From Oceanobacillus senegalensis (GTDB taxonomy: Bacteria; Bacillota; Bacilli; Bacillales; Amphibacillaceae): 64,000 nucleotides of DNA. This document shows positions 52,603 to 61,944 of the stretch, piece by piece. A program made the position numbers and the translations under genes. The notes beneath the pieces are model-generated. The model was not told the origin of the DNA, made no database searches, and saw nothing but the letters and a program-made list of their open reading frames with translations. The DNA is taken from positions 1,821,533 to 1,885,532 of the forward strand of contig NZ_LT839648.1 in the NCBI RefSeq assembly GCF_900176885.1, written 5' to 3'. The number at the start of each line of letters is the position of its first letter. Position 1 is the stretch's first letter.

Positions 52603-53964
52603 CTAATTCAATATTTGTTCGATCATTGTTTCAAACTTCAATCCACGTGAAGCCTTAAACAAAATAATAGTATTTTTATTAAAATAACTTTCTAGGGCCT
52701 TAAGTAATTCCTGTTTATCAGTAAAGTGCCTACAAATAACGGAATGATTCTTTTTCTCAGCTGTCTCGGAAATAAATTTTGCGTTCTTACCATATGTAAA
52801 TAGCACAGATATAGAATTATCTACCACATCAGCTATAGAGCGATGTAACGTTTCAGCAAAATCACCAAGCTCTAAAATATCCCCAAGCACAAGAACTCGA
52901 TGCGTAAATCCTTGCATTTCCTTTATTACTTCGATAGCCGCCTTCATTGATGTTGGTGAAGCATTATAAGCATCATTTATTATGGATACATCATTTAAAC
53001 CACGAATTAGTTCAAAACGCATAGATGTCTTTTTTAAGGTTAACAATGCTTGTTTTCTCTTTTCTGTCGGAATTCCTAATTTCATACCAACAGCAATTGC
53101 GAAAGCCGCATTTTTTGCATGATGTTTACCGATTAAAGGAACACTATAGGTAGCACCATCTGAAAGGGAGAAGGTAGTTTCAGTTGATGTCATTTTCACA
53201 TTCTCTATCAATAATCCGTTCTCTTTGCCGAATCCACAACGAATAGTATTGCGCTGGTTATGAAGCTCATTTAAAAGTTCTTCATCACCATCAATTATAA
53301 CGGAACCATTTTCTTTTAATCCGTTAAGTATCTCAAGCTTAGCCTTTGCTATTCCCTCTCTAGAACCTAGAAATTCAATATGAGACTCACCTATATTCGT
53401 AATGATGGCATAATCTGGCTTAGCGATTTGTGATAGTAAATCAATCTCCCCAAAGTCACTCATCCCCATTTCTAAGACAAGTACATCTGTATTTGGAGAC
53501 ATTGAAAGAATGGTTAAAGGTAGCCCAATATGATTATTAAAGTTCCCTTTTGTATAATGCGTTTGATAAATAGAACTTACCATGGAGGCTACTAAATCCT
53601 TTGTTGTCGTCTTCCCATTCGAACCCGTAATACCTATAACTGTGGGATTAATTTTATCACGATAAGTACTCGCAAGCTCTTGTAAAGCAATTAACGTATC
53701 CTCCACAAAAAAGATGGGGAAGTGGCTTGGTATGGACTCTGGTAATTCACGATCCTTTTGCCACAAAGCACAAACTGCACCATTATCAATAGCCTGTGGT
53801 AAAAATTGATGCCCATCGAAATTATCCCCTACGATTGGTACAAATAACGAATGGCTCGTATTAACTCGACTATCCGTTATTACTTCTTTTATGTTTATTG
53901 GTTCTTTTAAGTTTCCCTGGCCATTAGTAAATATATCGGATATCCACTTAACTGTAAATAACAT
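52603..53964 (-). CDS. murF: UDP-MurNAc-tripeptide--D-Ala-D-Ala ligase MurF
   Basis: MurF adds D-Ala-D-Ala to UDP-MurNAc-tripeptide, finishing the pentapeptide. The sequence has an N-terminal uridine-binding domain with DSRVNTSHSLFVPIVGDNFDG near 32-52, [14 protein letters not shown] near 112, and the C-terminal NDAYNASPTSMKAA and LGDILELGDF motifs. About 453 residues is normal. Two ATG codons compete; I prefer 53964 because AAGGGG lies 8 bases away, while 53970 would leave only 2 bases. In B. subtilis murF sits with ddl elsewhere; here it lies between murE and mraY, as in E. coli. Confidence 0.94.
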   Translation of the reverse strand: MLFTVKWISDIFTNGQGNLKEPINIKEVITDSRVNTSHSLFVPIVGDNFDGHQFLPQAIDNGAVCALWQKDRELPESIPSHFPIFFVEDTLIALQELASTYRDKINPTVIGITGSNGKTTTKDLVASMVSSIYQTHYTKGNFNNHIGLPLTILSMSPNTDVLVLEMGMSDFGEIDLLSQIAKPDYAIITNIGESHIEFLGSREGIAKAKLEILNGLKENGSVIIDGDEELLNELHNQRNTIRCGFGKENGLLIENVKMTSTETTFSLSDGATYSVPLIGKHHAKNAAFAIAVGMKLGIPTEKRKQALLTLKKTSMRFELIRGLNDVSIINDAYNASPTSMKAAIEVIKEMQGFTHRVLVLGDILELGDFAETLHRSIADVVDNSISVLFTYGKNAKFISETAEKKNHSVICRHFTDKQELLKALESYFNKNTIILFKASRGLKFETMIEQILN

Positions 53965-53969
53965 TTTCA

Positions 53970-55442
53970 TTACCCCTTAGAAATAATCGCATCTTTAGCT
54001 ACTTCACGGTCATCAAAATCGTATTTAGTATGACCTATTATCTGATAGGTTTCATGCCCTTTTCCTGCAATTAAAATGATATCATCAACTTTCGCATAAT
54101 TTACAGCTTTTTTGATTGCTTCCTTTCGATCTGCAATAACTTCATACCCGTCTTCCGTTTCAACCCCTGCTGTCATATCATTTAAGATTGCATGTGGATC
54201 CTCGGTCCTAGGATTATCTGAAGTAAATATAGCATAATCCGCATACTTTGCTGCGATATTGGCCATTAGTGGACGTTTCGAACGGTCACGATCCCCACCA
54301 CAACCAACCACCACATATATGCGATTAGTTGCAAACTCCGTAATCGTTTGTAGAACATTTTCCAATGAATCTGGTGTATGGGCATAATCAACAATAACTG
54401 TAAAATCTTGTCCTTTGTCCACTACCTCAAAACGGCCATTTACTCCATCTATATTTTCCAATGCTTGTTTTATCACTTCTAAAGGGACATTTTGGGCTAT
54501 TGCGGCAGCAGACGCAGCCAACATATTGTACACATTAAACATGCCAATTAATTTACTCTCTATGGAAACTTCCCCAATTGGTGTTATAAGAGTATATTTA
54601 GTTCCTGAAGCGCCCAAAATAATATCTTTTGCTAAAACATCCGCGTCATTTTCACAACCATAGGTTAATACATGCTGTGCAGTGCTGCGTAATAGCAGAT
54701 CACACGAAGAATCATCTACATTGATAATAGCAAATTTTCTTTTTTCTTGATTATAATTATTTCCTAATTGACTGAACAACAGACTTTTTGCTCGCAAGTA
54801 ATCATCTAAATCCTTATGATAGTCAAGATGGTCTTGAGATAAATTTGTAAATATTGCCACATCATAATCGCATCCATACACCCTCCCCAAATCCAAGGCA
54901 TGGGAAGATACCTCCATAATCGCTTGCCCAACATTCTCTTCTTTCATTTTTCTAAAAAAGCGTTGAAGCTCCAAAGCATTAGGAGTGGTATTTGCTGATG
55001 AATATGGTTCATCACCTATTTTCATTTGAATCGTACCAATTAAGCCAACTTTTTTATGATGTAAGCGAAATATTTGTTCTAATAAATAAGTAGTCGTCGT
55101 TTTTCCGTTTGTACCTGTAACACCTATAAGTGGAAGCTTACTTGTTGGATAGTCATAGAACTTAACCGCTAGCATTGCTAATACGCGAGACGAATCATTT
55201 ACCTTTATTGTAGGAACATTGGATGCTTCTACATCCTTCTCCACGATAACTGCTATGGCTCCGTTCCTTATGGCATCATCGATAAAATTGTGTCCATCTA
55301 CCGTAAATCCCTCTATACATACAAATAATGATCCAGGCTTCACTTTCCTCGAATCCATTTCAATCTCTACAATCTCTATATCATCCGTTATAGAGTTAGC
55401 TTGATAAAAAGGAATTACAGATAATAAATCTTTTAATTTCAT
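53970..55442 (-). CDS. murE: UDP-MurNAc-tripeptide synthetase MurE (meso-diaminopimelate)
   Basis: MurE adds the third stem-peptide residue. The 490-residue protein shows GVTGTNGKTTTTYLL near 108, SSHALDLGRV near 180 and, decisively, the amino-acid-specificity motif DNPR (in TSDNPRTEDPHAIL near 407), which marks meso-diaminopimelate rather than lysine. The uridine-binding N-terminal domain includes DSRKVKPGSLFVCIEGFTVDGH. It stops one base into murF. A perfect terminator separates it from spoVD, so it needs a promoter of its own or read-through. Confidence 0.96.
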   Translation of the reverse strand: MKLKDLLSVIPFYQANSITDDIEIVEIEMDSRKVKPGSLFVCIEGFTVDGHNFIDDAIRNGAIAVIVEKDVEASNVPTIKVNDSSRVLAMLAVKFYDYPTSKLPLIGVTGTNGKTTTTYLLEQIFRLHHKKVGLIGTIQMKIGDEPYSSANTTPNALELQRFFRKMKEENVGQAIMEVSSHALDLGRVYGCDYDVAIFTNLSQDHLDYHKDLDDYLRAKSLLFSQLGNNYNQEKRKFAIINVDDSSCDLLLRSTAQHVLTYGCENDADVLAKDIILGASGTKYTLITPIGEVSIESKLIGMFNVYNMLAASAAAIAQNVPLEVIKQALENIDGVNGRFEVVDKGQDFTVIVDYAHTPDSLENVLQTITEFATNRIYVVVGCGGDRDRSKRPLMANIAAKYADYAIFTSDNPRTEDPHAILNDMTAGVETEDGYEVIADRKEAIKKAVNYAKVDDIILIAGKGHETYQIIGHTKYDFDDREVAKDAIISKG

Positions 55443-55535
55443 AAAACATACATCCTTTAATTTTTTCTCTGGAAATGGTATCCATCGTATATGTAAATTA
55501 TCATTTCCACATATAAGTATTCTTCTTATACCTTA

Positions 55536-55571
55536 TTTTTTAGAGGGTGGTGGATACCACCCTCTAAAAAA
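55536..55571 (-). terminator. Perfect terminator between spoVD and murE
   Basis: A 16-bp perfect inverted repeat (55536-55551 with 55556-55571) closes a 4-base loop; six A/T pairs at its base give U-tracts on both strands. It lies 43 bases after the spoVD stop codon and 93 before the murE start. Confidence 0.9.
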
Positions 55572-55614
55572 TACCTATATTTGCTATATGTCAATTTATA
55601 CATTATAGCAAACT

Positions 55615-57564
55615 TTACTCTTCTTCACGATTATTTTTTTCCATTTCACTTAAATAAATACGAATCGTTGACCCTGGTTCTAATTTTGTTCCTGGGCTAG
55701 GTGCCTGGTCTATGATATGCTCACCAGATCCACTTGTTTCAATGGATAAATTGGAAAGCATTTCAGCTAAATCACCTGTTTCTTTACCGATTAAATCTGG
55801 GACTTCTACAGCAGGTTCCTCTGGCCATTGATACTCCTTTGACAATCCGCCTGTCCTAGGTTCTACTCCTAGCGCACGTAAACTGTCCCCGATTATAGTT
55901 CCGACAATTGGTGCTGCTACTACACCACCAAATTGGACAGTATTCTTAGGATTATCAACTGCAACATAAACGACTATTTCTGGATTATCGGCTGGGGCAA
56001 AGCCAATAAACGAAACGATGTAGTTATTTTCAAGATAACCACCATTTGGGCCAACCTTTTGTGCAGTACCTGTCTTCCCCCCCACTCGATATCCTTCCAC
56101 ATAAGCTGGACGACCTGTACCTTTTGCAACAACACTCTCCAATGCATGTCGCAATTCTTTCGACGTTTCCTTAGAGATTACCCTCTCTTTCATATTTGGT
56201 TCTTTCTTGTCTACAACTTCTCCTGTTTGGGGGTCAAGCCACTCTTCTGCAATATACGGTTCATATAGGTATCCCCCATTTACCGCTGCGGCAACAGCCA
56301 TTACCTGCTGAATGGGAGTAACGGAAACCCCTTGGCCAAAAGAAGTGGTCGCTAGCTCTACAGGACCAACATTTTCAGGATTAAATAAAATCCCATTTGC
56401 CTCACCTTGTAAATCAATTCCCGTCTTGGTCCCAAAACCAAATGCTTCGATATAGGAGAAAAGTTTTTCTGTACCTAGTTTTTGTCCCAAATCTACAAAA
56501 CCCGGGTTACAAGAATTCTGGACAACCTCCAAAAAGGATTGGTGTCCATGCCCCCCACTTTTCCAGCAATGAATATTGGCTCCTCCCACTTCAATGGAAC
56601 CATCATCATGGAACTCATCTTCTTGAAGATCAACTACTTCCTCCTGAAGAGCAGCAGCTAACGTAATTATTTTAAATGTAGAACCCGGTTCATACGTACT
56701 CCAAATAGGCAAATTACGGTTAAATATAGACTGGTCTACATCCATATAATTTTCTGGATGGAAGTTTGGCCTTGTCGACATTCCTAAAACTCCACCGGTT
56801 TTTGGATCGACTGCAATAGCTAAAGCTGAGTCAGGATTGTACTTCGATTCGGCTAAATCTAATTCCCTCTCAATAATGGTTTGTACTTTCGAATTAATTG
56901 TTGTTTTTAAATGCAAACCATCTGTCGGAGGATTATAAATGTCTGCTAATGTCTCTAACCTTCTTCCTTTAGCATCAGAATAGAAGGCTAAACTCCCTGG
57001 TTCACCACTTAGTTTTTCATCATAATATAGTTCAAGCCCCATTAAACCTTGATTATCAATTCCAGCAAAACCTAATACATGTGAAAGGTCATCACCTAGT
57101 GGATAATGTCTTTTTGAATCCTTTGAAAGATATACCCCACTCAGATTTAATCCACGAATTGCCTTTTCTTGTTCTTCCGATATCTTTATTCCTTCTGGCC
57201 TTAAATTCACGCTTGAAGCATTCTTTGTTATATTTTCTAACACTTCATCCTTAGACATTCCTAAAATATTGGATAGCTTCAATGCTGTGTCCTCTGGATT
57301 TTGAATTTGTCTTGGAACAACAACAATGGATGGGGCGGTAACATTCTCAGCAAGCACCTCCCCTTCCGCATCCAAGATGAGACCTCTTTCCGGTTCAAAC
57401 ACAATATCCCTTGTCCATAAATCAGTGGCTTGTCCCACCAATTCATCCCCTAAGAAAAATTGGACATAACCTAATCGAAAGGCAATGATGGAAAAGATTA
57501 CAATTCCAAAAAGAAAAACAGTAACTATTCGTTTTCTGACGGTTACAGTAGATACACGTTTCAT
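55615..57564 (-). CDS. spoVD: Sporulation-specific penicillin-binding protein SpoVD
   Basis: SpoVD is a class B transpeptidase working with SpoVE to build the spore cortex. A short cytoplasmic tail and one membrane helix (about 11-32) precede the dimerisation domain and the transpeptidase domain, with the active-site motifs STFK (in EPGSTFKIIT near 297), SCN near 350 and KTGTA near 495. One PASTA domain closes the protein (about 590-640). The single PASTA repeat and gene order fit SpoVD. No redox-active pair of cysteines outside the active site was obvious in this reading, though SpoVD in B. subtilis is redox-regulated through StoA. Confidence 0.94.
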   Translation of the reverse strand: MKRVSTVTVRKRIVTVFLFGIVIFSIIAFRLGYVQFFLGDELVGQATDLWTRDIVFEPERGLILDAEGEVLAENVTAPSIVVVPRQIQNPEDTALKLSNILGMSKDEVLENITKNASSVNLRPEGIKISEEQEKAIRGLNLSGVYLSKDSKRHYPLGDDLSHVLGFAGIDNQGLMGLELYYDEKLSGEPGSLAFYSDAKGRRLETLADIYNPPTDGLHLKTTINSKVQTIIERELDLAESKYNPDSALAIAVDPKTGGVLGMSTRPNFHPENYMDVDQSIFNRNLPIWSTYEPGSTFKIITLAAALQEEVVDLQEDEFHDDGSIEVGGANIHCWKSGGHGHQSFLEVVQNSCNPGFVDLGQKLGTEKLFSYIEAFGFGTKTGIDLQGEANGILFNPENVGPVELATTSFGQGVSVTPIQQVMAVAAAVNGGYLYEPYIAEEWLDPQTGEVVDKKEPNMKERVISKETSKELRHALESVVAKGTGRPAYVEGYRVGGKTGTAQKVGPNGGYLENNYIVSFIGFAPADNPEIVVYVAVDNPKNTVQFGGVVAAPIVGTIIGDSLRALGVEPRTGGLSKEYQWPEEPAVEVPDLIGKETGDLAEMLSNLSIETSGSGEHIIDQAPSPGTKLEPGSTIRIYLSEMEKNNREEE

Positions 57565-57673
57565 TTTCTAAATCCCCTTTTCATAGGTAGGCTTGTATCA
57601 ACTATATGACGTTTCCATTACGAATAGAACACTGTTCATTCTCTAATAATTCATATATTTTATTATCTTAAGG

Positions 57674-59902
57674 TCACTCATTTCTGAAGGTTGTTTCACT
57701 TGTCTCTTCTTCCGCTTCTTCTTCTGCTGCTTCACCTGGAACTTTGAATTCCACAGCTAGGTATTCCTCGCCTTGGATTGGTGTGCCTTCTTTGATATTT
57801 TGGATGACTGCATATCCATTTCCAAAGGTTTCAATCTTTAAGTCTAGTAAATTGGAAAGTTGAAGAACTTCTCTGATAGACCACCCTATAACACTAGGCA
57901 TGGTTGGTTCATTTGTTACTAAAATAATTCTTTCCTGTGGAATAACTTGATCCCCTTCATTTACATTAGCTTTAACAATTCTATCCCCAGAACCAATTAC
58001 AGTAATTGACAAACCTTGTTCCTTTAACTCTGTAGTAACTTCATCCGTTTTTCTATCAACTAACTTTGGTACCTCCAAGCTATTTGACGAATATTCCTTT
58101 TGTTTATCTGGATCAATATTCAAATAATGTAAACTATTCTCCATCACATTTCGATATATAAAAGATACAGGATCTGAACCAACTTCATGGGGTTCAAGTT
58201 CAGGTTGTTTAACAGCTACATACATAATAAGTTGTGGGTTCTCGATTGGTGCTGCTCCTAGAAAAGAAAACACATAATTATCTCTTCCTACTAAATATCC
58301 ACTACCATTTGGATTAGGGATCTCTGCCGTTCCAGTTTTCCCACCTGTTGAATAGCTTTCTAAAGCAAATTCTTCACCAGTTCCATGCTCACTGGTAACA
58401 ACAGATTCCATTAAACTTAATACTTGATCTGCTGTTTCTTTTGAAATTGGTTGACCATCAACGTTTGGCGATTTTTCCTCTAGGATTTCTCCCTTAACAG
58501 GATCTACAATTTTTTGAATAACATATGGTCGCATCATCTTTCCGTCATTTGCTATTGCGGAAAGTGCTTTAACTTGCTGAATAGGAGTCATGGTTGAACC
58601 TTGACCAAATGCAGTTGTTATTTTCTCTAAAGGCCAATTATATAGGATCTGTCCTGCTACCTCACCAGGTAAATCAATGCCTGTTTTTTTATCATAACCA
58701 AACTTCTTCATATATTCTAAAAATGTTTCCGTACCTATTTTTTCCCAAACCAATTTTGCAGCAGCAACATTGGATGAACGAGCAAACCCTTCATCATAGG
58801 AAATAGTTCCCCAGCCTCTTCCACCATTATGATCATGAATAGGTCTAATCTTTGGATTTATTTGGTAGCTTCCAGATGAATAACCTTCATCGCCATTGTA
58901 AACTCCTTCTTCAATCGCTGCAGCCCAAGTGAATATTTTCGTGGTTGAACCGGGCTCAAAAGGAGTAGATATCACATCATTATACCAATTCTCTACATTT
59001 GCTGGATTATTTGGGTTATAGCTTGGACGATTCCCCATCGCTAGGATTTCACCTGTCTTAGGGTCCATGACAACAGCAGTAATTCTTTCCGGATTATATT
59101 CCTCCTCAACCTGAGTAAGTACGTCTTCCACTAACGTCTGAATTTTTTGATCAATCGTCAGGTAAACATTTGCACCATCTTCAGGCTTACGAATTACTTC
59201 ATCTGGCTTTAATAACTTATTATTATATTGATCACGCTTATAAGAAATATAGCCAGCCTTCCCTTTCAATAAATCATTCATTTCTTTTTCAATTCCAGCA
59301 ATCCCAGTTATCTCATTAACTACTTCTTCATCTTTCTCTATTTCTTCTTCTCGAGCAAATCCAATAATATGGGAAGCAAATGTGCCATTTGGATAATAGC
59401 GTAACGTTTCCTCTTGAAAATTGATTCCTGGTAGTTCAAGCTCTTCTATTTTTTCTTTTGTTTGTTGGGATAATTCCTTACCGACGTTACCAAATTCCAC
59501 TTGGAACCTATCATTTTCTATTCCGTTAAGAATGGGATCAAGTATAGCACTCTTCTCAACATCAAGTATAGGTGCTAAAATTTCGGCAGTCTTTTCGGGA
59601 TCAACAACATGCTTTGGTTCCTCAAGGTTTTCTGAGTAAGTTTCGCTGACAATAGCATATAATCGGTAGACTGGCATATCATATGCCAAAGTCATTCCAT
59701 TATTATCATAAATCTTTCCTCTCTCTGCACTTAAAGTATAGGATGTGGTTCGTTTATTCTCGGCGAATTCCTTCAACGAAACGCCGTCTATTTCACCAGT
59801 GGCTTGAATATACATAAATCTACCAGCCAATACAATAAAAAGTGTAGCAAAAAGAATAATTAAAATCGCTGACATGAAATGAGTCGTTTTGTTTTTTTTC
59901 AT
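57674..59902 (-). CDS. pbpB: Division transpeptidase PBP 2B (FtsI)
   Basis: PbpB is the septal class B penicillin-binding protein. After a short tail and one membrane helix (about 10-30), the dimerisation domain precedes the transpeptidase core with STTK (in FEPGSTTKIF near 316), SSN (in ARSSNVAAAK near 370) and KTGTA near 525. Two PASTA repeats follow (about 595-720), then a Glu-rich tail. The 742-residue length is near that of B. subtilis Pbp2B (716). It lies 15 bases after ftsL and 109 before spoVD; the paralogous neighbours suggest an old tandem duplication. Confidence 0.95.
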   Translation of the reverse strand: MKKNKTTHFMSAILIILFATLFIVLAGRFMYIQATGEIDGVSLKEFAENKRTTSYTLSAERGKIYDNNGMTLAYDMPVYRLYAIVSETYSENLEEPKHVVDPEKTAEILAPILDVEKSAILDPILNGIENDRFQVEFGNVGKELSQQTKEKIEELELPGINFQEETLRYYPNGTFASHIIGFAREEEIEKDEEVVNEITGIAGIEKEMNDLLKGKAGYISYKRDQYNNKLLKPDEVIRKPEDGANVYLTIDQKIQTLVEDVLTQVEEEYNPERITAVVMDPKTGEILAMGNRPSYNPNNPANVENWYNDVISTPFEPGSTTKIFTWAAAIEEGVYNGDEGYSSGSYQINPKIRPIHDHNGGRGWGTISYDEGFARSSNVAAAKLVWEKIGTETFLEYMKKFGYDKKTGIDLPGEVAGQILYNWPLEKITTAFGQGSTMTPIQQVKALSAIANDGKMMRPYVIQKIVDPVKGEILEEKSPNVDGQPISKETADQVLSLMESVVTSEHGTGEEFALESYSTGGKTGTAEIPNPNGSGYLVGRDNYVFSFLGAAPIENPQLIMYVAVKQPELEPHEVGSDPVSFIYRNVMENSLHYLNIDPDKQKEYSSNSLEVPKLVDRKTDEVTTELKEQGLSITVIGSGDRIVKANVNEGDQVIPQERIILVTNEPTMPSVIGWSIREVLQLSNLLDLKIETFGNGYAVIQNIKEGTPIQGEEYLAVEFKVPGEAAEEEAEEETSETTFRNE

Positions 59903-59917
59903 ACAAAATCACCTTAT

Positions 59918-60292
59918 CTAGTTGTTAAATACTTGTGCTTGTCTCACTTCAGCTTCTTGGATTTTTAATCCCCTTTCTTTCGCGATCTCAAGGATTCTTT
60001 CTGGACGGCTAAGTTCTTTCTTTTCTAAAGCCAAGCCTTCATTTGTAATCCGTTGATGTTTTACCGTCTGCTCGAGTGATTGTAATTCTCTATTGAGGGT
60101 ATCTGTCGATGAGGAGTAAGAAACTAAGAACATCCCTGCTACAATTAAGGATAGAAAAACTGTGGAATAGATTACTTTTTCACCTTTCGTTATCCATCCT
60201 TGCTTTTGTGCCTTTCCACTAACCTTTTGTTCTTTTTCCGGCGTTTGCTGGGGATTAATTTGTTGCCAGCTACGAGCGTGATTTGTACTCAT
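59918..60292 (-). CDS. ftsL: Cell-division protein FtsL
   Basis: FtsL is a small bitopic protein that forms a complex with DivIC and DivIB and activates septal synthesis. The product of about 124 residues has a charged cytoplasmic tail (1-40), one membrane helix (about 42-63) and an extracellular leucine-zipper coiled coil (about 65-115). I start at ATG 60292, which overlaps the rsmH stop as ATGA and has GGTGG upstream; a GTG at 60304 is less well spaced. Identification rests on position and layout, since FtsL diverges fast. Confidence 0.92.
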   Translation of the reverse strand: MSTNHARSWQQINPQQTPEKEQKVSGKAQKQGWITKGEKVIYSTVFLSLIVAGMFLVSYSSSTDTLNRELQSLEQTVKHQRITNEGLALEKKELSRPERILEIAKERGLKIQEAEVRQAQVFNN

Positions 60293-61269
60293 TTTTTCTT
60301 CCACCCTTCCTCATAAGTAAATTCTTCATTCCATGGATTAACCTTCTCAACAATACGCAGCTTTGCTGAGCGTGATCTCCGGTTTTCCTCTAATTCCTCG
60401 TCCCCCGCAATTATAGGCTTTCTAGTAATAAGCTTAAATGGAGCTTCAAACTCTTTGGGTATAATTGGTAGGTTTTTTGGTGTTTCCTTTGGTGTGCTCC
60501 ATTTTTTGAACGCCTGCTTACATATTCTATCTTCTAATGAGTGAAACGTGATAACTGCAATTCTCCCATCAACATCGAGAGTCCTTGCAGCTTGATGTAA
60601 AGCATCATTAAACGCTTCCAACTCATCATTAACCGCAATTCGAATGGCTTGAAATATTCTTTTAGCAGGATGCCCTCCCTTCCTTCTTGCTGGTGCAGGT
60701 ATCGCATCCTTAATAATTCCAACCAATTCTGAAGTCGTTTCAATCGCTTTAGATTTTCGATAATCTTCAATTTTTCTTGCTATTTGCTTCGAAAATTTCT
60801 CTTCACCATAACGGAAAAATATGGATACTAAATGGTTGTATGACCAACTATTCACAACATCAAAAGCTGTTAATTCTGCAGTCTGATCCATTCTCATATC
60901 CAGTCTTGCATCCTGATGATAACTAAACCCCCTATCCCCTCTATCTAACTGGGGAGAGGAAACCCCTAAATCAAACAGTATTCCATCAATATGTTCAATA
61001 TCATGCTCTTTTAACTTTTGTTCCATTTCTCTAAAATTAGCATGAATAAAGAGAATCCTATCTTTAAAAGGGGCTAGTCGTTCTTTCGCTGCTTCTAACG
61101 CATCTAAATCCTGATCAAACGCAATTAATAACCCAGCATTGGAAAGTCTTGAGACAATCTCCTTGGAATGGCCACCACCACCAAGCGTACAATCAACATA
61201 TGTGCCATTTTCTTTAATATTTAAACCTTTGATGGTTTCATCTTTTAATACACTAAAATGTTCAAACAT
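60289..61269 (-). CDS. rsmH: 16S rRNA N4-methylcytidine-1402 methyltransferase RsmH (MraW)
   Basis: RsmH methylates N4 of C1402 in the 16S rRNA decoding centre. The sequence begins [13 protein letters not shown] and carries the SAM motif [13 protein letters not shown] near 27-39, [12 protein letters not shown] near 100-111, the inserted sterile-alpha-like domain, and [12 protein letters not shown] near 240. It is about 326 residues. I start at 61269 by alignment; an in-frame GTG at 61281 exists upstream but would place the ribosome binding site inside the coding sequence. It follows mraZ by 35 bases. Confidence 0.96.
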   Translation of the reverse strand: MFEHFSVLKDETIKGLNIKENGTYVDCTLGGGGHSKEIVSRLSNAGLLIAFDQDLDALEAAKERLAPFKDRILFIHANFREMEQKLKEHDIEHIDGILFDLGVSSPQLDRGDRGFSYHQDARLDMRMDQTAELTAFDVVNSWSYNHLVSIFFRYGEEKFSKQIARKIEDYRKSKAIETTSELVGIIKDAIPAPARRKGGHPAKRIFQAIRIAVNDELEAFNDALHQAARTLDVDGRIAVITFHSLEDRICKQAFKKWSTPKETPKNLPIIPKEFEAPFKLITRKPIIAGDEELEENRRSRSAKLRIVEKVNPWNEEFTYEEGWKKK

Positions 61270-61304
61270 CTTTACACCCACTTTTTTTCATTTCTAGAGC
61301 TAAC

Positions 61305-61736
61305 TTAAATATCAAAGTCCATTAGATTTTCTGCAATTTCTGCAAATGATTCTTCGGATTCCGATACATATTCTTCCCAATTATCATTTGCCCAAAACTC
61401 AATTCGATTGGACACACCTATCACTACACATTCTTTTTCAAGTCCAGCATATTTGCGTAATGTTTGCGGAATGTTTATTCTTCCCTGTTTATCAATTTCG
61501 CATTCGACAGCACCTGAAAAGAAAAATCGAGTAAACGCTCTAGCATCTTTTTTAGTTAGTGGGAGTTTCTTTAGTTTATGTTCTAGTATTTTCCACTCTT
61601 CCATTGGATAGGCGAATAAACATTTATCAAGCCCACGGGTGACAACAAACATTTCTCCAAGATCATCGCGAAACTTGGAGGGGACAATAATTCTACCTTT
61701 AGAATCCAAGTTATGTTGGAATTCACCCATGAACAT
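61305..61736 (-). CDS. mraZ: Transcriptional regulator MraZ
   Basis: MraZ is an AbrB-fold protein that binds direct repeats upstream of its own gene and represses the dcw cluster. The 143-residue product contains the two SpoVT/AbrB-like motifs, [20 protein letters not shown] (residues 7-26) and [20 protein letters not shown] (near 75-94), and the typical FTRFFFSGA and SFAEIAENL stretches. It is nearly colinear with B. subtilis MraZ. Three GTGGT repeats at 10-base spacing lie over its promoter, consistent with autorepression. Confidence 0.96.
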   Translation of the reverse strand: MFMGEFQHNLDSKGRIIVPSKFRDDLGEMFVVTRGLDKCLFAYPMEEWKILEHKLKKLPLTKKDARAFTRFFFSGAVECEIDKQGRINIPQTLRKYAGLEKECVVIGVSNRIEFWANDNWEEYVSESEESFAEIAENLMDFDI

Positions 61737-61762
61737 ATAATACGCCCCACTTTCATATTTTT

Positions 61763-61792
61763 ATATTACCACATCCTACCACTCTTCACCAC
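61763..61792 (-). promoter_or_regulatory. mraZ promoter with MraZ-type repeat operator
   Basis: On the minus strand three GTGGT units are spaced exactly 10 bases apart (61792-61788, 61782-61778, 61772-61768). The last overlaps a -10-like TAATAT (61768-61763). MraZ is known from E. coli and other bacteria to bind TGGGN-like direct repeats separated by five bases at its own promoter. Confidence 0.6.
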
Positions 61793-61854
61793 ATTTAACC
61801 CCAAAAAAATTAATTTCTGTAAAATCAACTAACATTCCATTTTTTTAGAGCATT

Positions 61855-61892
61855 AAAAAAAGCTGTATCCTCAATGGGATAACAGCTTTTTT
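61855..61892 (-). terminator. Terminator after bshC
   Basis: On the minus strand AAAAAAGCTGT(T)ATCCC pairs with GGATACAGCTTTTTT, with one bulged base, followed by TTTTAATG. It separates bshC from the mraZ promoter. Confidence 0.8.
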
Positions 61893-61944
61893 AATCATGT
61901 AAATGATAATGTGGTGGAGAGTGGGGAAACTTTCCCAAATTCAC

